A DNA stretch of 64,000 nucleotides from positions 33,271,626 to 33,335,625 of the forward strand of contig JAVMKO010000004.1 in the NCBI GenBank assembly GCA_032164245.1. The letters run 5' to 3'. The notes under the pieces were generated by a model. The model ran no database searches, was not told the DNA's origin, and was given only the letters and a program-made list of their open reading frames with translations. Origin of the DNA: Sternotherus odoratus (lineage: Eukaryota > Chordata > Testudines > Kinosternidae). A program made the position numbers and the translations under genes. Below, piece after piece: positions 63,191 through 64,000 of this stretch (the stretch's first letter is position 1; every line of letters starts with the position of its first letter).

Positions 63191-63894
63191 ACCAGAAGTG
63201 ATGTGCTGCTGTATACCCCACACACCACCCCACATCTAAAGGCTGCAGGAGACTCTGCCTGCCACTACTGTTGTCAACAGGGAATTCTATAGAATCAATG
63301 GACTTTTTTTTTTTTTTTTAGGGGGAAAGCAGTAAAGAATATTTACTGGGGAACTCCCATGTATCACAGACTTAGGCTGGACGTGTTTGAGGGAGCCTTT
63401 TGCAAAGAGTCTAACAGCACAGCATTGCCTATTCTCCACACCCCAAAATATATATCTAAAAGTGCCATTCATAAGAGACTGTAAAAAACCTATTTAAAAG
63501 ATGACAAAGTTTATACTGCTAGTGGCAATATGTTCATGTTCCCTACCTTGCCAGTAAAGCTGGTCCTGACACCTGACTGCATGAATTGTTACATATGTTT
63601 GAAACTTTATTTTCCAGCTTGGTAATAATGGGTCTAGTTTGTGTCCAGAAAAATGATACGACCAGTTTTAAGTACAATTCCTGAAAATCAACAAATTATG
63701 TTTGGCCTTGTAGTCCATCAAGAAAGGATTTAAAAACCATCCAAACAACAGTATTCCCCAGACACAGAGTTAGCAATTATTTCAGCTGAAATGGTTTTTT
63801 TTAAAAACAGTTTCCTAACAAGGTCAAACTTGAAGAGTTTTAAATATCACAAGACCCCCGTTAGGTAAATAAGTATTCAGGCATCTACAATATT

Positions 63895-64000
63895 GCCCAG
63901 GGATAAAATGAGGCTCTGAAAAGTTAAATGATGTGCCTGAGGTCACACAAAGTCAGTGTCAGAGCTGGAAATGGAACTCAATATTTGGGCCAAAAAACAT
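63895..64000 (-). repeat. MIR-type SINE, minus strand, cut by window end
   Basis: 'aaaatgaggctctgaaaagt', 'aaatgatgtgcctgaggtca', 'cacaaagtcagtgtcagagc' is the reverse complement of the MIR core. Confidence 0.65.

Larger units (their letters stand above)
59232..64000 (-). other. PRDM5: PRDM5 intron upstream of exon A (partial)
   Basis: The exon with the first half of the PR domain was looked for and not found here. Listed repeats fill much of it; 60200-61330 and 62200-62870 hold nothing I can name. A 17-base T run is at about 63304-63320. Confidence 0.65.

Overview
The window is vertebrate nuclear DNA, most likely from a turtle. It has the usual signs of a large amniote gene: short exons bounded by AG/GT splice sites, kilobase introns and AT-rich, CpG-poor background. 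It also has a repeat set I associate with chelonian genomes: CR1 LINEs, PIF/Harbinger-like and hAT-like non-autonomous DNA transposons, an LTR starting TGTCATAA and ending CCTTGACA, and MIR-type SINEs. The turtle assignment rests on recalled repeat sequences, not on a search.

Only one gene is supported, and it runs on the minus strand. Eleven consecutive internal exons encode the second half of a PR (SET-like) domain, an acidic linker and twelve zinc fingers, and they match PRDM5 closely. From 5' to 3' in the gene they are: A 59231-59109, B 46658-46472, C 45786-45612, D 44154-44062, E 43799-43678, F 37818-37739, G 33423-33339, H 32087-31930, I 25296-25203, J 20442-20282 and K 11181-11088. Their phases join without a break into 457 codons plus one base. 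The start of the gene (N-terminus and first half of the PR domain) lies beyond position 64000, and the last fingers and stop codon lie before position 1. I number residues w1-w457 within this window.

The rest is intron, much of it dispersed repeats. 1-11 kb holds a solo LTR with a 4-bp target duplication. 11-20 kb holds a hAT-like element with an 8-bp duplication. 20-32 kb holds an (ATGT)17 microsatellite, two MIR copies and a fold-back element. 33-38 kb holds a minus-strand CR1 split by a Harbinger-like element. 38-44 kb holds a 1.26-kb Harbinger-like element carrying a G-rich minisatellite, followed by a second CR1. 46-59 kb holds a 5'-truncated RTE-like LINE with an open 323-codon frame, CR1 fragments and two hAT-like elements. 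59-64 kb holds a hAT-like fragment, a 5S-rRNA-like fragment, a second solo LTR and a CR1 3' end.

No new multi-gene system is visible. The most informative observation is in the PRDM5 exons. Exon D (93 bp, phase 2 at both ends) can be skipped in frame, and the C-E junction recreates a histidine codon and a canonical C2H2 finger in place of two C2HC fingers. Exons G to K show a repeated two-exon, three-finger module. The RTE-like insertion has a 5' junction filler that is the reverse complement of the flanking target.
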